Of a DNA stretch of 33,910 nt, positions 6,358-13,932 are shown piece by piece. Numbering within the stretch: position 1 is the stretch's first letter; the number at the start of each line of letters is the position of its first letter. The DNA is from Prevotella sp. (GTDB lineage Bacteria; Bacteroidota; Bacteroidia; Bacteroidales; Bacteroidaceae), in the NCBI GenBank assembly GCA_022771625.1, contig JALFCW010000024.1:1-33910 (forward strand). The letters are read 5' to 3'. The notes beneath the pieces were generated by a model that searched no databases, was not told the origin of the DNA, and saw only the letters and a program-made list of their open reading frames with translations. A program made the position numbers and the translations under genes.

Positions 6358-8046
6358 ATGACGATGAGAAGAAATAATACCAAAATATGGTTTGCGGTTA
6401 TTGCAGCCTGGGCATATATCATTTCTGCCGAAGCACAGGTATCGTTTAGATACAGGGGAGTGACTATGAATACCAACAGGCATTGCCTGCTTGTAGACGA
6501 CACGAAGAAGGCGAAGGAGAAACACTTCCTTTTCGCCTCTGTAGTTGACGCTTTGGCTTTTGCCGACAAGCATAACAATGAAGACTCTCTATGGACGGAG
6601 ATATACATCTGTCCATCTGTGTATTGGATGGACAACCCTGACGACGAGGCGATAAGAATCCCCAATCCGGGAGAGGGAACGCCTTATGCCATGGAGGTAA
6701 AGGCAAACCGACTGAGACTCATAGGTCTTGGCGAGAGTGCTGAAGACGTAGTGCTTGCCTGCAACCGCGGACAGACACAAGGAGCTGACGGCAATTTCAC
6801 CATGTTTCATTTCCTTGGCAGTAATGTAGAGGCTACCAATATCACATTTGGCAATTACTGCAATGTTGACCTCATATATCCAAAGGACAAAAGCAAGAAC
6901 AGAAAGCGGAGAAAGGATGCCATAGTGCAGGCTCAGATAGCCATCTGCGCGGGCGACAACTATAGGCTTGACAACTGCCGATTCATATCAAGACTTAACC
7001 TCTGCCCATTCGTTGGGGCAAAACATACGGTATTCAACAACTGCTATTTCGAATGTACCGACGATGCCTTGTGCGGTACGGGAGTATATAACAAATGCCG
7101 GTTTACTCTGTTCAGCAGCAAGCCGTTCTATACCACCGACCATGAGACGGGAGCGGTATTCCATGATTGCGATATTCATAGCAAGACCACCGGCATACAA
7201 TATATTAATAAGGTAAGCGGGCCCGTAACATTGGAAAACTGCCGATGGACAAGCGACGACCCAAGTTTGAAAATAGAATGGTGCAAGCGTCCCGACCCTC
7301 GACATCTATGCACGATGAAGGACTGCACTCTCAACGGCAAGCCTCTCTCCCTGCCCACTCCCACAGAACCTCTGCCATTGCAGTTGCCACCCTTTGCCAT
7401 GCAAATACAAAGAGGCATCATCCCCGGAGGATGGACATTGGATTGCCATAAACCCAAGGACACAATGGACTACGACTGGCAGGCTGACAACACCCGCCCT
7501 TCGTGGGGATATGCCGAGGGAGTGGATGGAGCTGAAGGTTCGTGGGGAATGGTGCAGTTGCAGAAAGGGGCAAGGATAATGTTTACCCCTAAGGATGAGA
7601 CTGCTAAAGTAGGCAACCAGGAATGTATCGTAACCCTCGACCCATGCAAGTCGGCTGGACAAGGATTCGGATCTGCCACTGGGCAGTATCTTGACATCTG
7701 CATCAAGTTCGACACCCGCTCTCTGACTGGCTATGGCATACGCTTTGTACGCACTCCCGACTACGACCATGCTGTGGAGGTATGCCTTGTGGAATACATC
7801 CATGGCGACATACGCAAGATTTCCACTCCCGAACGATGCGACATATTCAGGCGAGGATGCCGTGTGGAGTTATCCGCACGTGGAGATACAATAAGTGCCA
7901 AGGTGTCAAACTCCAATTTCCCCGACGTCACCCATACCCTCACGGCGAAGATGACATCACCCAACCACCATGGCGGTTTTCATCTACAACATACGGGAAG
8001 CACAGGTGCCTCAGCTACAGTGATAAAGTCAATAATGATTAAATAA
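6358..8046 (+). CDS. Secreted right-handed beta-helix protein, pectinesterase-like
   Basis: A 562-residue exported protein. After a signal peptide (cleavage near the AEA-Q junction, about residue 27) comes an N-terminal half organised like a pectinesterase-type parallel beta-helix: an ASVVDALAFAD entry helix, T-N-I-T-F-G-N and the DNCRF/NNCYF/NKCRF/ENCRW ladder of asparagine-cysteine turns near residues 200-290. The pectinesterase-like segment QAQIAICAGDNYRLDNCRF (about 188-206) is present, but the family catalytic aspartates are not clear, so enzymatic activity is doubtful. The C-terminal half (about 350-562) resembles a beta-sandwich of the kind attached to such proteins. I chose 6358 because a longer frame from 6334 would begin inside the promoter; 6364 is equally possible. 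It may act on plant or host polysaccharide, which is inference. Next gene, crcB, follows after 12 bases. Confidence 0.7.
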   Translation: MTMRRNNTKIWFAVIAAWAYIISAEAQVSFRYRGVTMNTNRHCLLVDDTKKAKEKHFLFASVVDALAFADKHNNEDSLWTEIYICPSVYWMDNPDDEAIRIPNPGEGTPYAMEVKANRLRLIGLGESAEDVVLACNRGQTQGADGNFTMFHFLGSNVEATNITFGNYCNVDLIYPKDKSKNRKRRKDAIVQAQIAICAGDNYRLDNCRFISRLNLCPFVGAKHTVFNNCYFECTDDALCGTGVYNKCRFTLFSSKPFYTTDHETGAVFHDCDIHSKTTGIQYINKVSGPVTLENCRWTSDDPSLKIEWCKRPDPRHLCTMKDCTLNGKPLSLPTPTEPLPLQLPPFAMQIQRGIIPGGWTLDCHKPKDTMDYDWQADNTRPSWGYAEGVDGAEGSWGMVQLQKGARIMFTPKDETAKVGNQECIVTLDPCKSAGQGFGSATGQYLDICIKFDTRSLTGYGIRFVRTPDYDHAVEVCLVEYIHGDIRKISTPERCDIFRRGCRVELSARGDTISAKVSNSNFPDVTHTLTAKMTSPNHHGGFHLQHTGSTGASATVIKSIMIK

Positions 8047-8058
8047 TTTAGATATAAG

Positions 8059-8445
8059 ATGAAAGAACTTTTATTGGTTTGTATTGGCAGCTTCTTCGGA
8101 GGCGGAATGAGATACCTGGTGGGACAACTGCATGTGAGACTGACAGGACCAGAGACATTGGCTTACGGACTGTTTCCTTGGGGAACATTTGCCGTGAACA
8201 TCATCGGCTGCCTGCTCATCGGACTGTTTACAGGCATAGCGGCATCGGGACATCTTCCCGCACAATGGAAGTTGGTGCTTGTCACTGGTTTTTGTGGTGG
8301 ATTCACCACATTCTCCACATTTATGAACGAAAACTACTTGCTTGGCAAAGACAACTTGATGATGCTCGCCATTTACACCGTGGCGAGTCTCGCTCTCGGA
8401 ATGGGGGCATTGGTAGTGGGATACAAAATCGCAAGCGCATTTTAA
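8059..8445 (+). CDS. crcB: Fluoride ion channel CrcB/FluC
   Basis: A 128-residue membrane protein with four predicted transmembrane helices, the normal size. Family motifs are all present: GGGMRY (14-19), GTFAVNIIGCLLIG (42-55) with the pore asparagine N47, and GFCGGFTTFSTF (77-88), which contains the fluoride-coordinating phenylalanines and the TM3 break that binds sodium. The protein works as a dimer that exports toxic fluoride down its gradient across the cytoplasmic membrane. It starts 12 bases after the beta-helix gene, so it is probably co-transcribed; no fluoride riboswitch fits in that space. Confidence 0.95.
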   Translation: MKELLLVCIGSFFGGGMRYLVGQLHVRLTGPETLAYGLFPWGTFAVNIIGCLLIGLFTGIAASGHLPAQWKLVLVTGFCGGFTTFSTFMNENYLLGKDNLMMLAIYTVASLALGMGALVVGYKIASAF

Positions 8446-8479
8446 TAAAATACACAACCACAATAATAATACTGAAAAA

Positions 8480-9031
8480 ATGGATAATATTTCAGAACAG
8501 CAAACGGAAATAAGCGAAAGACAGAAAAAAGTGATCAACTATCTGAAGGAACACGACATCCCCTTCACATGCTACAACCATCCCGAGGGCAAGACCATCG
8601 AGGAGGCAAAGCAATGGTGGAGGAACGACGGCAGCATCCACTGCAAGAACCTTTTCTTCCGCAACCACAAGGGCAACAGGCATTATCTTGTGTGCTTCAA
8701 TTGCGACCACGACCTCGACATACATTATCTGGAGCACAGACTCAAGGAATCACTCATTTCACAAGGACTACCCTCATGCGGCAAACTCTCGTTTGCCTCA
8801 CCCGAGAGAATGATGAGATATTTGGGATTGGAGCCAGGCAGTGTATCTCCATTTGGACTTATCAACGACACTGAGAACCATGTCCATCTCTTCCTCGACG
8901 ACGAGTTGCGCAATGCCACTACCCTATCCTTTCATCCCAACGACTGCCGAGGCACGGTAGTGATAAAGCGGGAAGACTTCGAGAGGTATCTCACTATAGT
9001 GGGAAATACCTATGAATACCTCAAACTGTAA
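8480..9031 (+). CDS. Prolyl-tRNA editing protein (YbaK/ProX type)
   Basis: A 183-residue YbaK/aminoacyl-tRNA deacylase-fold protein. The sequence carries CKNLFF (55-60) with the conserved lysine K56, RNHKGNRHYLV (61-71), and the block LSFASPERMMRYLGLEPGSVSPFGLIND, which is diagnostic of the ProXp-ala/PrdX branch. Members hydrolyse mischarged Ala-tRNA(Pro) or Cys-tRNA(Pro) in the cytoplasm to protect translation fidelity. It lies 34 bases after crcB on the same strand. An additional N-terminal stretch of about 15 polar residues precedes the domain. The exact mischarged substrate cannot be decided from sequence. Confidence 0.88.
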   Translation: MDNISEQQTEISERQKKVINYLKEHDIPFTCYNHPEGKTIEEAKQWWRNDGSIHCKNLFFRNHKGNRHYLVCFNCDHDLDIHYLEHRLKESLISQGLPSCGKLSFASPERMMRYLGLEPGSVSPFGLINDTENHVHLFLDDELRNATTLSFHPNDCRGTVVIKREDFERYLTIVGNTYEYLKL

Positions 9032-9061
9032 TAAAAATATGGAGACACCAAGGCTTATTAT

Positions 9062-9076
9062 CTGACAAAATGGCAG
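9062..9076. promoter_or_regulatory. Imperfect palindrome upstream of htpG, possible activator site
   Basis: CTGACAAAATGGCAG reads as CTGnCA-AAA-TGnCAG with one mismatched pair. Its core TGAC-n5-GGCA recurs 40 bases downstream (9103-9115), where it overlaps the -24 element of the sigma-54-like promoter. Confidence 0.4.
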
Positions 9077-9110
9077 AATACATAAGAAAAGACGCAAAAT
9101 CATGACTTCT

Positions 9111-9125
9111 TGGCACACCTTTTGC
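9111..9125 (+). promoter_or_regulatory. Sigma-54-like -24/-12 promoter of htpG
   Basis: TGGCACACCTTTTGC fits the sigma-54 consensus TGGCAC-N5-TTGC, with the invariant GG (9112-9113) and GC (9124-9125) exactly 10 bases apart. Transcription would begin near 9137, giving a 54-base leader. No TAnnTTTG box of the housekeeping type is present in the 159-base gap. Confidence 0.6.
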
Positions 9126-9190
9126 CGACGGATTTCTTGAAGGCTAAATAGCCTCAAACAAGAAAATAATATAATAAAAAAAGAATAGAT

Positions 9191-11245
9191 ATGCAAAAAG
9201 GTAACATCGGGGTTACTACTGAGAACATATTCCCCGTAATCAAAAAGTTCTTGTATTCTGATCATGAGATTTTCCTGCGCGAGATGGTATCAAATGCCGT
9301 TGACGCATCACAGAAGATGAAGACTCTCGCTGAAAAGGGTGACTTCAAGGGCGAACTGGGCGACCTGACAGTAAGAGTGAGCCTTGATGAAAAGGAAGGT
9401 ACACTCACTATCAGCGACCGCGGTATCGGTATGACCGAGGAGGAAATCGACAAGTATATCAACCAGATAGCATTCTCGGGAGTCAACGACTTCTTGGAGA
9501 AATACAAGGACAATGCCAATAATATCATTGGTCACTTCGGACTTGGTTTCTACTCTTCATTCATGGTGAGCAAGAAGGTGGACATTATCACCAAGAGCTA
9601 CAAGGATGGAGCAAAGGCTGTGAAGTGGAGCTGCGACGGTTCGCCAGCATACGAGATTGACGATGCCGAAAGAGAAAGCCGCGGAACAGACATCGTACTT
9701 CATATCGACGACGACTGCAAGGAATTCCTTGAGAAGAACACCATCCAGGGCTTGCTCAACAAATACTGCAAGTTTATGCCTGTGCCGGTGGCATTCGGCA
9801 AGAAGACCGAATGGAAGGACGGCAAGAGCGTGGAAACCGACGAGGATAATATAATAAATAATGTGGAGCCACTGTGGACAAAGACTCCAAGTACTCTGAA
9901 GGACGAGGACTACAAGTCGTTCTACCGCACACTCTATCCCATGCAGGACGAACCACTGTTCTGGATTCACCTCAACGTTGACTATCCGTTCAACCTCACG
10001 GGTATCCTCTACTTCCCCCGCATCAAGTCGAACATCGAACTGCAGCGCAACAAGATTCAGCTCTACTGCAACCAAGTATTCGTGACCGACCAGGTGGAAG
10101 GCATCGTGCCCGACTTCCTCACACTGCTCCACGGAGTGATCGACTCACCGGACATCCCATTGAACGTAAGCCGCTCATATCTGCAGAGCGACCGAGATGT
10201 GAAGAAGATTGCCACATATATCACAAAGAAAGTGAGCGACCGCCTGCAGAGCATCTTCAAGGAAGACCGCAAGGGATTCGAGGAGAAATGGGACGACCTA
10301 AAGATTTTCATCAACTACGGTATGCTCAGCGAAGAGTCGTTCTACGACCGCGCCAAGGACTTCGCACTGATGAAAGACACTGAGGGCAAATACTTTACAT
10401 TCGACGAATACCGCACACTCATCAAGGACAACCAGACCGACAAGGACGGCAACCTCGTATATTTGTATTCCACTAACAAGGAGGAGCAGTACAGCTACAT
10501 CGAGACGGCCAAGGCCAAGGGATACAGCGTTCTGCTCATGGACGGCGAACTCGACGTGCCGACAGCATCTATGCTGGAGCAAAAGCTCGAGAAGAGCCAT
10601 TTCACCCGCGTTGACAGCGACATCATCGAGCGCATCATCGTGAAGGAGGATGCCAAGAAGGAGACTCTTGAGGCAGACAAGAAGGAGCACCTCTCAACCG
10701 TGTTCACCACCCAGTTGCCTAAGTTGGACAAGGCTGAAATCTATGTGGATGTGGAGCCAATGGGCGAACAGGCTCAACCTGTGGTTATCACTCAGAGCGA
10801 GTATATGCGACGCATGAAGGACATGAGCCGTCTGCAGGCTGGCATGAGCTTCTATGCCCAGATGCCCGACTCATACAACCTCGTGCTCAACTCCGACCAT
10901 CCTCTAATCAAGAAAGTGCTCAACGATTGCGAGAGCAACACTGCCGATGCCCTCAAACCTATTGAGAGTGAAATCAAAGGACAGGAGGCTCGTCTTGCTG
11001 CACTCCGCCAGTCACAGGACAAGAAGAAACCCGAGGAAATCACCCAAGAGGAGAAGGACGACGTGAAGAACACCGAGAAGACCTTGGAGGAAGAGAAGAA
11101 CAAAAAACGCGAGATATTCGCCAACTATGCAAAAGGCAATAGTATAGTTCATCAGCTCATCGACCTTGCCTTGCTGCAGAACGGTATGTTGAAGGGTGCT
11201 GCCCTCGACAAGTTCCTCAAACGATCAATAGAACTGATTAAGTAA
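9191..11245 (+). CDS. htpG: Chaperone HtpG (bacterial Hsp90)
   Basis: A 684-residue Hsp90. The ATP-binding GHKL fold is complete: E31, N35 and D38 in LREMVSNAVDA, DRGIGM (76-81), and GHFGLGFYSSFMV (about 115-127). The middle domain follows with the catalytic-loop region around NVSRSYLQSD. The C-terminal dimerisation domain ends with the segment LIDLALLQNGMLKG. A charged, lysine/glutamate-rich insert (about 595-640, near EARLAALRQSQDKKK) precedes the final helices, as in Bacteroidetes HtpG. The protein remodels client proteins during stress in the cytoplasm using ATP. Its start at 9191 is the first ATG after the promoter; there is no clear Shine-Dalgarno site. mrp follows after one base. Confidence 0.97.
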   Translation: MQKGNIGVTTENIFPVIKKFLYSDHEIFLREMVSNAVDASQKMKTLAEKGDFKGELGDLTVRVSLDEKEGTLTISDRGIGMTEEEIDKYINQIAFSGVNDFLEKYKDNANNIIGHFGLGFYSSFMVSKKVDIITKSYKDGAKAVKWSCDGSPAYEIDDAERESRGTDIVLHIDDDCKEFLEKNTIQGLLNKYCKFMPVPVAFGKKTEWKDGKSVETDEDNIINNVEPLWTKTPSTLKDEDYKSFYRTLYPMQDEPLFWIHLNVDYPFNLTGILYFPRIKSNIELQRNKIQLYCNQVFVTDQVEGIVPDFLTLLHGVIDSPDIPLNVSRSYLQSDRDVKKIATYITKKVSDRLQSIFKEDRKGFEEKWDDLKIFINYGMLSEESFYDRAKDFALMKDTEGKYFTFDEYRTLIKDNQTDKDGNLVYLYSTNKEEQYSYIETAKAKGYSVLLMDGELDVPTASMLEQKLEKSHFTRVDSDIIERIIVKEDAKKETLEADKKEHLSTVFTTQLPKLDKAEIYVDVEPMGEQAQPVVITQSEYMRRMKDMSRLQAGMSFYAQMPDSYNLVLNSDHPLIKKVLNDCESNTADALKPIESEIKGQEARLAALRQSQDKKKPEEITQEEKDDVKNTEKTLEEEKNKKREIFANYAKGNSIVHQLIDLALLQNGMLKGAALDKFLKRSIELIK

Positions 11246-11246
11246 T

Positions 11247-12347
11247 ATGACATTATATCCGAAGTTGATTCTTGATGCGCTCGCCACGGTGACGTATCCT
11301 GGAACAAAGAAAAATCTCGTGGAGAGCGGCATGGTGGCCGACACTCCAAGTATCAACGGCATGAAGGTGAAGGTGGTGTTGCAGTTTCCTCGCGACACCG
11401 ACCCTTTCCTTAAATCCACCCTCAAAGCTGCTGAGGCTGCCATCCACTATCATGTATCCAAGGATGTAGAGGTGGAGATTGAGACAGAATTCAAGTCGAA
11501 ACCTCGCCCTGAGGTTGGCAAACTGCTGCCTGACGTGAAGAACATCATTGCAGTCAGCTCTGGCAAGGGCGGTGTGGGCAAAAGTACGGTGGCTGCCAAT
11601 CTTGCCATATCACTTGCACGCCTTGGATATAAGGTGGGACTGCTTGATGCAGATATCTTCGGGCCCTCTATGCCAAAGATGTTCCGTGTGGAGGACGCAC
11701 GTCCTTACGCCGTGGAGAAAGACGGCAGACAGCTTATAGAACCTATCGAGAAATACGGAGTGAAACTGCTGAGTATCGGTTTCTTCGTAAATCCCGAGAC
11801 TGCCACATTGTGGCGCGGAGGTATGGCATCCAACGCACTCAAACAATTGATAGCTGATGCCGACTGGGGAGAGCTCGACTACTTCATCCTCGACACTCCT
11901 CCAGGCACAAGCGACATACATCTCACTCTGCTTCAGACACTTGCCATCACGGGAGCTGTAATCGTAAGTACTCCGCAGAATGTGGCATTGGCAGATGCAC
12001 GCAAGGGTATCGACATGTATCGCAACAAGAAAGTAAACGTGCCCATCCTCGGACTTGTAGAGAATATGGCATGGTTTACTCCAGCAGAACTGCCCGAGAA
12101 CAAGTATTACATCTTTGGAAAGGAAGGCTGTAAGCGACTTGCCGAGGAGATGCAGACACCTCTGCTCGCCCAGATTCCTCTGGTACAGAGCATCTGCGAA
12201 AGCGGTGATGAAGGCGAACCCGCAGCTTGTCATATCGACACTGCCACTGGTCAGGCATTCATCAATCTTGCCCAAGCAGTAGTCACAGTTGTCAATCGTC
12301 GCAACAAGGAACAGGAACCGACAAAGATTGTAAAGGTGAAGAAATAA
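11247..12347 (+). CDS. Mrp/ApbC family iron-sulfur carrier ATPase
   Basis: A 366-residue P-loop ATPase. Residues 1-85 form a MIP18/DUF59 domain; the deviant Walker A GKGGVGKST lies at 106-114, followed by DADIFGPSMP and the Walker B-like LDTPPGTSD. These proteins assemble and transfer Fe-S clusters. The usual CxxC cluster ligands after V-E-N-M are absent: the sequence reads VENMAWFTPAELPENKYY, which I recall as usual in this phylum. The start codon is one base after the htpG stop, so the two are co-transcribed and possibly coupled. A bidirectional terminator follows. Confidence 0.92.
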   Translation: MTLYPKLILDALATVTYPGTKKNLVESGMVADTPSINGMKVKVVLQFPRDTDPFLKSTLKAAEAAIHYHVSKDVEVEIETEFKSKPRPEVGKLLPDVKNIIAVSSGKGGVGKSTVAANLAISLARLGYKVGLLDADIFGPSMPKMFRVEDARPYAVEKDGRQLIEPIEKYGVKLLSIGFFVNPETATLWRGGMASNALKQLIADADWGELDYFILDTPPGTSDIHLTLLQTLAITGAVIVSTPQNVALADARKGIDMYRNKKVNVPILGLVENMAWFTPAELPENKYYIFGKEGCKRLAEEMQTPLLAQIPLVQSICESGDEGEPAACHIDTATGQAFINLAQAVVTVVNRRNKEQEPTKIVKVKK

Positions 12348-12373
12348 TATTTTATCACTAAGAATAAACGAAA

Positions 12374-12411
12374 AAAGAGAGTGGCGAACATTTGACTTCG
12401 TCACTCTCTTT
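12374..12411. terminator. Bidirectional terminator between mrp and the small secreted protein gene
   Basis: AAAGAGAGTGGCGAA (12374-12388) pairs with TTCGTCACTCTCTTT (12397-12411), one G-U pair, 8-base loop, A-run before and T-rich sequence after. It serves the two convergent genes. Confidence 0.85.
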
Positions 12412-12443
12412 AAATTTATTAACTATTACCCAAAAATGTTCTT

Positions 12444-12809
12444 TTATTTGAGGTTCAAGCCACGGTTGTTGAATGTGGCGTTGAGCACGAGAAGGTACTT
12501 GTGATACTGATCCTTGTTGAGGATGTAGTTCATGTACTTAAGGTCCTTCTTGATAGCCTTTTCCATGAGTTCCTTGCGGTCCTCATCACTAGCCTGAGCA
12601 GCAACCATCATCTCGCCGCAGAAAGTGTGATGTACATCAGATACACTCTCGCGCTGGTCGGCTGTAAGGTTAAGAGCCTCGCTCAGCTTGTTCATGTTCA
12701 CGCTCATGTCGAATGCGCTCATTGCGCTTGTTGCGTTTGCGTTCTCGTCTTTTGCAAATGTTGTGGTCATGCAAAGCACTGCCATAACTGTCAAAATCAT
12801 CTTTTTCAT
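12444..12809 (-). CDS. Small secreted helical protein, function unknown
   Basis: A 121-residue protein with a clear signal peptide (cleavage after TTTFA, about residue 19). The mature part is helical and acidic, with an LNLTADQ motif (46-52), a conserved-looking histidine/cysteine pair (VHHTFC) and a KDLKYMNYILNKDQYHKYLLVLN block. The layout (short helical pairs with an L-T-x-x-Q motif) resembles periplasmic Spy/LTXXQ-type proteins, but this is a loose likeness. The first part of the secreted repeat protein near 26350-27260 shows the same ELNLT-x-x-Q and D-I/L-x-Y-x-L pattern. A promoter lies about 115 bases upstream. Function is not known to me. Confidence 0.8.
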   Translation of the reverse strand: MKKMILTVMAVLCMTTTFAKDENANATSAMSAFDMSVNMNKLSEALNLTADQRESVSDVHHTFCGEMMVAAQASDEDRKELMEKAIKKDLKYMNYILNKDQYHKYLLVLNATFNNRGLNLK

Positions 12810-12924
12810 AATGTTACCCTTTCTTTTACTTTAATCTTTTTACCTAAATACAATCTTTAAAATCTCTAATAACTATGTGTCTTGTCGTCCAGAACTTTGT
12901 TGTTCTTTTGTCCTTTTGACGGTG

Positions 12925-12955
12925 CAAAATTACTACTATTTTCTCAACTGACAAT
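12925..12955 (-). promoter_or_regulatory. Promoter of the small secreted protein gene
   Basis: On the minus strand ATTG (12955-12952), 19 bases, then TAATTTTG (12932-12925). The -7 box is a full match, the -33 box one base off. The leader is about 110 bases. Confidence 0.55.
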
Positions 12956-13053
12956 GTTTTTTTTCGAATTGTTTGCGAGCACAAGCGTATTTTTGACATT
13001 GGTCAAAGATAATCGGCAAAAACCGAAATAGGTCAATTAGGATTACAAAACCA

Positions 13054-13800
13054 TTACGATATCTTAGGATAACGGCGTGTCCATCCGTCCCATCTCAAGC
13101 GCATCACACCAAAGAAAGCCTCACCGAAGATACCACCACTCATCTTGCTCACACCCTCACGGCGGTTGACAAAAATCACCGGAACTTCCTTTATGCGGAA
13201 TCCTATCTTATAAGCGGTAAATTTCATCTCTATTTGGAATGCATATCCACGGAAACGAATCTTGTCGAGCTCTATAGTCTGGAGTACCCGACGACGATAG
13301 CACTTGAATCCCGCTGTTGTATCGTGCACCTTAAATCCCGTGACAAAGCGCACATACTTGCTTGCAAAATAGCTCATAAGCACGCGCCCCATAGGCCAAT
13401 TGACCACATTCACTCCCGACACATAACGCGAACCGATGGCGAGATCATAACCATCATCGTGACAAGCGGAATAAAGCCGGGGAAGGTCGGCCGGATCATG
13501 ACTGAAGTCGGCATCCATCTCGAATATATACTCATAGTCATGCTGCAAAGCCCATTTGAATCCAAGGATATAGGCAGTGCCAAGACCTAATTTGCCCGGG
13601 CGCTCCAATATGAAAAGCCGACCCTCAAACTCATTCTGCATAAGTCGTTTTACGATAGATGCCGTACCATCGGGCGAACCATCGTCTATTACGAGTATAT
13701 GAAACTGTTTGTCGAGTGCATTGATTGCACGTATTATCTTCTCGATATTTTCCTTCTCATTATAAGTAGGAATAATTACTATGCTGTCACTTGTTGTCAT
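13054..13800 (-). CDS. Family 2 glycosyltransferase, polyprenol-phosphate mannose synthase type
   Basis: A 248-residue GT-A enzyme of the DPM1 class. It opens with IVIIPTYNEKENI (7-19), has VIDDGSPDGT (37-46) for nucleotide binding, the metal-binding D-A-D at 96-98 in EMDADFSHDP, and GSRYVSGVNVVNWP and NRREGVSKMSGG, which are typical of polyprenol-monophosphate mannose synthases. It would transfer a sugar (probably mannose from GDP-mannose) to a lipid phosphate at the cytoplasmic face of the membrane. There is no C-terminal membrane domain, as in the short DPM1 form. A divergent promoter pair separates it from mfd. The sugar specificity is inferred from family resemblance. Confidence 0.9.
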   Translation of the reverse strand: MTTSDSIVIIPTYNEKENIEKIIRAINALDKQFHILVIDDGSPDGTASIVKRLMQNEFEGRLFILERPGKLGLGTAYILGFKWALQHDYEYIFEMDADFSHDPADLPRLYSACHDDGYDLAIGSRYVSGVNVVNWPMGRVLMSYFASKYVRFVTGFKVHDTTAGFKCYRRRVLQTIELDKIRFRGYAFQIEMKFTAYKIGFRIKEVPVIFVNRREGVSKMSGGIFGEAFFGVMRLRWDGWTRRYPKIS

Positions 13801-13831
13801 ACTAATAAGACTATTTTGTGATTTTTATCGG

Positions 13832-13862
13832 CAAAGATAATGCAAAAAGCAGAAAGAACAAA
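13832..13862 (-). promoter_or_regulatory. Promoter of the glycosyltransferase gene
   Basis: On the minus strand TTTG (13862-13859), 19 bases, TATCTTTG (13839-13832): an exact match to the Bacteroidetes consensus, with a leader of about 26 bases. Confidence 0.8.
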
Positions 13863-13877
13863 ATTATTTCAGTCTTT

Positions 13878-13911
13878 TTTGCCATTTTCTTATATATTAT
13901 TTGTAATTTTG
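13878..13911 (+). promoter_or_regulatory. Promoter of mfd
   Basis: TTTG (13878-13881), 22 bases, TAATTTTG (13904-13911). Transcription near 13918 rules out the upstream ATG at 13840 and supports a start at 13933. Confidence 0.7.
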
Positions 13912-13932
13912 CACCCTGTAAGACATGAATTA

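Noticed and set aside
8046..8059. A fluoride riboswitch before crcB
   Set aside because: Only 12 bases separate crcB from the preceding gene, far too few for the crcB motif, and I see none inside the preceding gene end.
9557..10690. Long minus-strand frames opposite htpG
   Set aside because: They mirror the codon pattern of htpG and show no domains; htpG itself is unmistakable.
13840..13932. An extended N-terminus for Mfd from the ATG at 13840
   Set aside because: It would place both promoter boxes inside the gene and adds a hydrophobic segment atypical of Mfd.
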